This document shows positions 63,496-64,000 of a stretch of 64,000 nt of DNA, piece by piece (the first letter of the stretch is position 1; every line of letters begins with the position of its first letter). The translations under genes were made by a program, and so were the position numbers. The notes below the pieces were generated by a model. That model saw only the letters and a program-made list of their open reading frames with translations, searched no databases and was not told the origin of the DNA. The stretch is taken from the NCBI RefSeq assembly GCF_013407855.1, contig NZ_JACBZH010000001.1, forward strand, positions 248,001 through 312,000. The letters run 5' to 3'. This stretch comes from Actinopolymorpha rutila. GTDB taxonomy: Bacteria > Actinomycetota > Actinomycetes > Propionibacteriales > Actinopolymorphaceae.

Positions 63496-63857
63496 CGATT
63501 CGTGTGGATGTAGAGGATAGGGTTACGTCGCCAAGGTGTGTCGGGCATGGGATTGGCTCTGCCTTGGCAACGGTCGCTACAGCCGTAGATGGCGGTGACG
63601 CCCAGCCTGCGCTATCGGTACCTGAGCTAGGGATTATGGTGCTGAAAAGTCGAGGAACGCCTTGGTATGTCTACCTTGGATTCACGATCCTCGTTCCAAG
63701 CGCAGTTGTCTTCGCGTTAAGCGATCGATTGATCCAGAATAGCTGGTGGTGGGCGATGCTGATAATTGCTGCCGTAATCCCAGTGCTTCTGATGCTTCGA
63801 CGGATCGGGCACAACGAAAACAGCGATACCGATGCCCATTCCGGCGACGACAGCTGA
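63492..63857 (+). CDS. Small hypothetical membrane protein
   Basis: A 121-residue protein with two predicted helices (WYVYLGFTILVPSAVVFAL and WWWAMLIIAAVIPVLLML) and an acidic tail. ATG overlaps the stop of the preceding gene, so translation is coupled. GC content is lower than in the core genes. No family recognised. Confidence 0.6.
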   Translation: MTIRVDVEDRVTSPRCVGHGIGSALATVATAVDGGDAQPALSVPELGIMVLKSRGTPWYVYLGFTILVPSAVVFALSDRLIQNSWWWAMLIIAAVIPVLLMLRRIGHNENSDTDAHSGDDS

Positions 63858-63942
63858 ATTTGCAGTGCTGAGTGCTTCCGGACCAGTCCGCCGGCCGCAC
63901 CCATGCTTGAGGCCCGCGCGGGGCCAAGGCGGCGGGGAGTAA

Positions 63943-64000
63943 ATGCTTGTCGATACGGATTGGCGTGCCGCGGCGGCAGCCGGAAGTCTGCGGACGCGAC
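63943..64000 (+). CDS. Possible gene start cut by the window edge
   Basis: ATG with a GGGGAG-type ribosome-binding site just upstream, reading MLVDTDWRAAAAAGSLRTR to the edge. Too short to identify. Confidence 0.3.
   Translation, partial: MLVDTDWRAAAAAGSLRTR

Noticed and set aside
40400..64000. CRISPR array or prophage
   Set aside because: No evenly spaced repeats, no cas-like proteins, and no capsid, terminase or integrase genes seen; the disorder is explained by IS elements and decay.

Overview
This is a very GC-rich actinobacterial chromosome segment, probably from a proteasome-bearing, soil-type member of the Actinomycetes. Support for this: a Bpa-type proteasome activator, many GTG starts, promoters with a TAnnnT box 6-8 bases ahead of the start codon (leaderless mRNAs), paired TetR/monooxygenase loci, and a gnd/pheA/DAG-kinase/serS/HAD/metG gene order typical of the origin-proximal half of such chromosomes. 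Two identical 14-bp parS-like palindromes fit an origin-proximal position. I cannot name the genus.

Bases 1-40,400 are an ordinary core region: 6-phosphogluconate dehydrogenase, an RpiB-like isomerase, an aldo/keto reductase, a DUF418 membrane protein with a divergent TetR, prephenate dehydratase, a TetR/flavin-monooxygenase pair, a frameshifted AICAR-transformylase-like gene, a large GHKL-ATPase, a PAP2-diacylglycerol-kinase fusion, serS and an overlapping HAD phosphatase. metG follows, preceded by what looks like a complete ribosome-mediated attenuator (12-codon Met-containing leader peptide, two alternative hairpins, terminator). Next come a lipoprotein, a second HAD phosphatase, Bpa, quinone reductase, K+ channel, MobA-like transferase, nitrilase-family amidohydrolase, WecB/TagA/CpsF glycosyltransferase, MFS exporter, and a translationally coupled three-gene operon (ceramidase-like, DegT aminotransferase, Gfo/Idh/MocA dehydrogenase). 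Two tandem EEP-fold phosphoesterases, a PH-like membrane protein, a type VII-like pair (helical membrane protein plus YbaB/EbfC-like protein), a P-loop kinase and a BBE flavoprotein end the core. A tRNA-Ser(UGA) gene at 40,307-40,397 marks the boundary.

Bases 40,400-64,000 are a disordered accessory region: short genes, relics and insertion sequences. A decayed IS256-family element lies at 42.8-44.2 kb. Two identical 1,683-bp IS1380-family elements in direct orientation (48,288-49,970 and 55,812-57,494) bracket 5.8 kb of cargo, a potential composite transposon. Within that cargo an intact 1,410-bp IS256-family element has split an aminoglycoside-phosphotransferase-like gene, leaving a 9-bp target duplication; removing it restores a 301-codon reading frame exactly. 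Downstream are a monooxygenase gene put out of frame by a 15-base homopolymer with its MarR regulator and a 28-bp perfect palindrome, another phosphotransferase, a truncated secreted-protein start and two small overlapping membrane-protein genes.

Functionally the core half covers central carbon and aromatic amino acid metabolism, Ser/Met tRNA charging, lipid phosphate metabolism and regulated redox enzymes. The accessory half is a site of repeated insertion and decay with a bias to phosphotransferase (resistance-like) genes.
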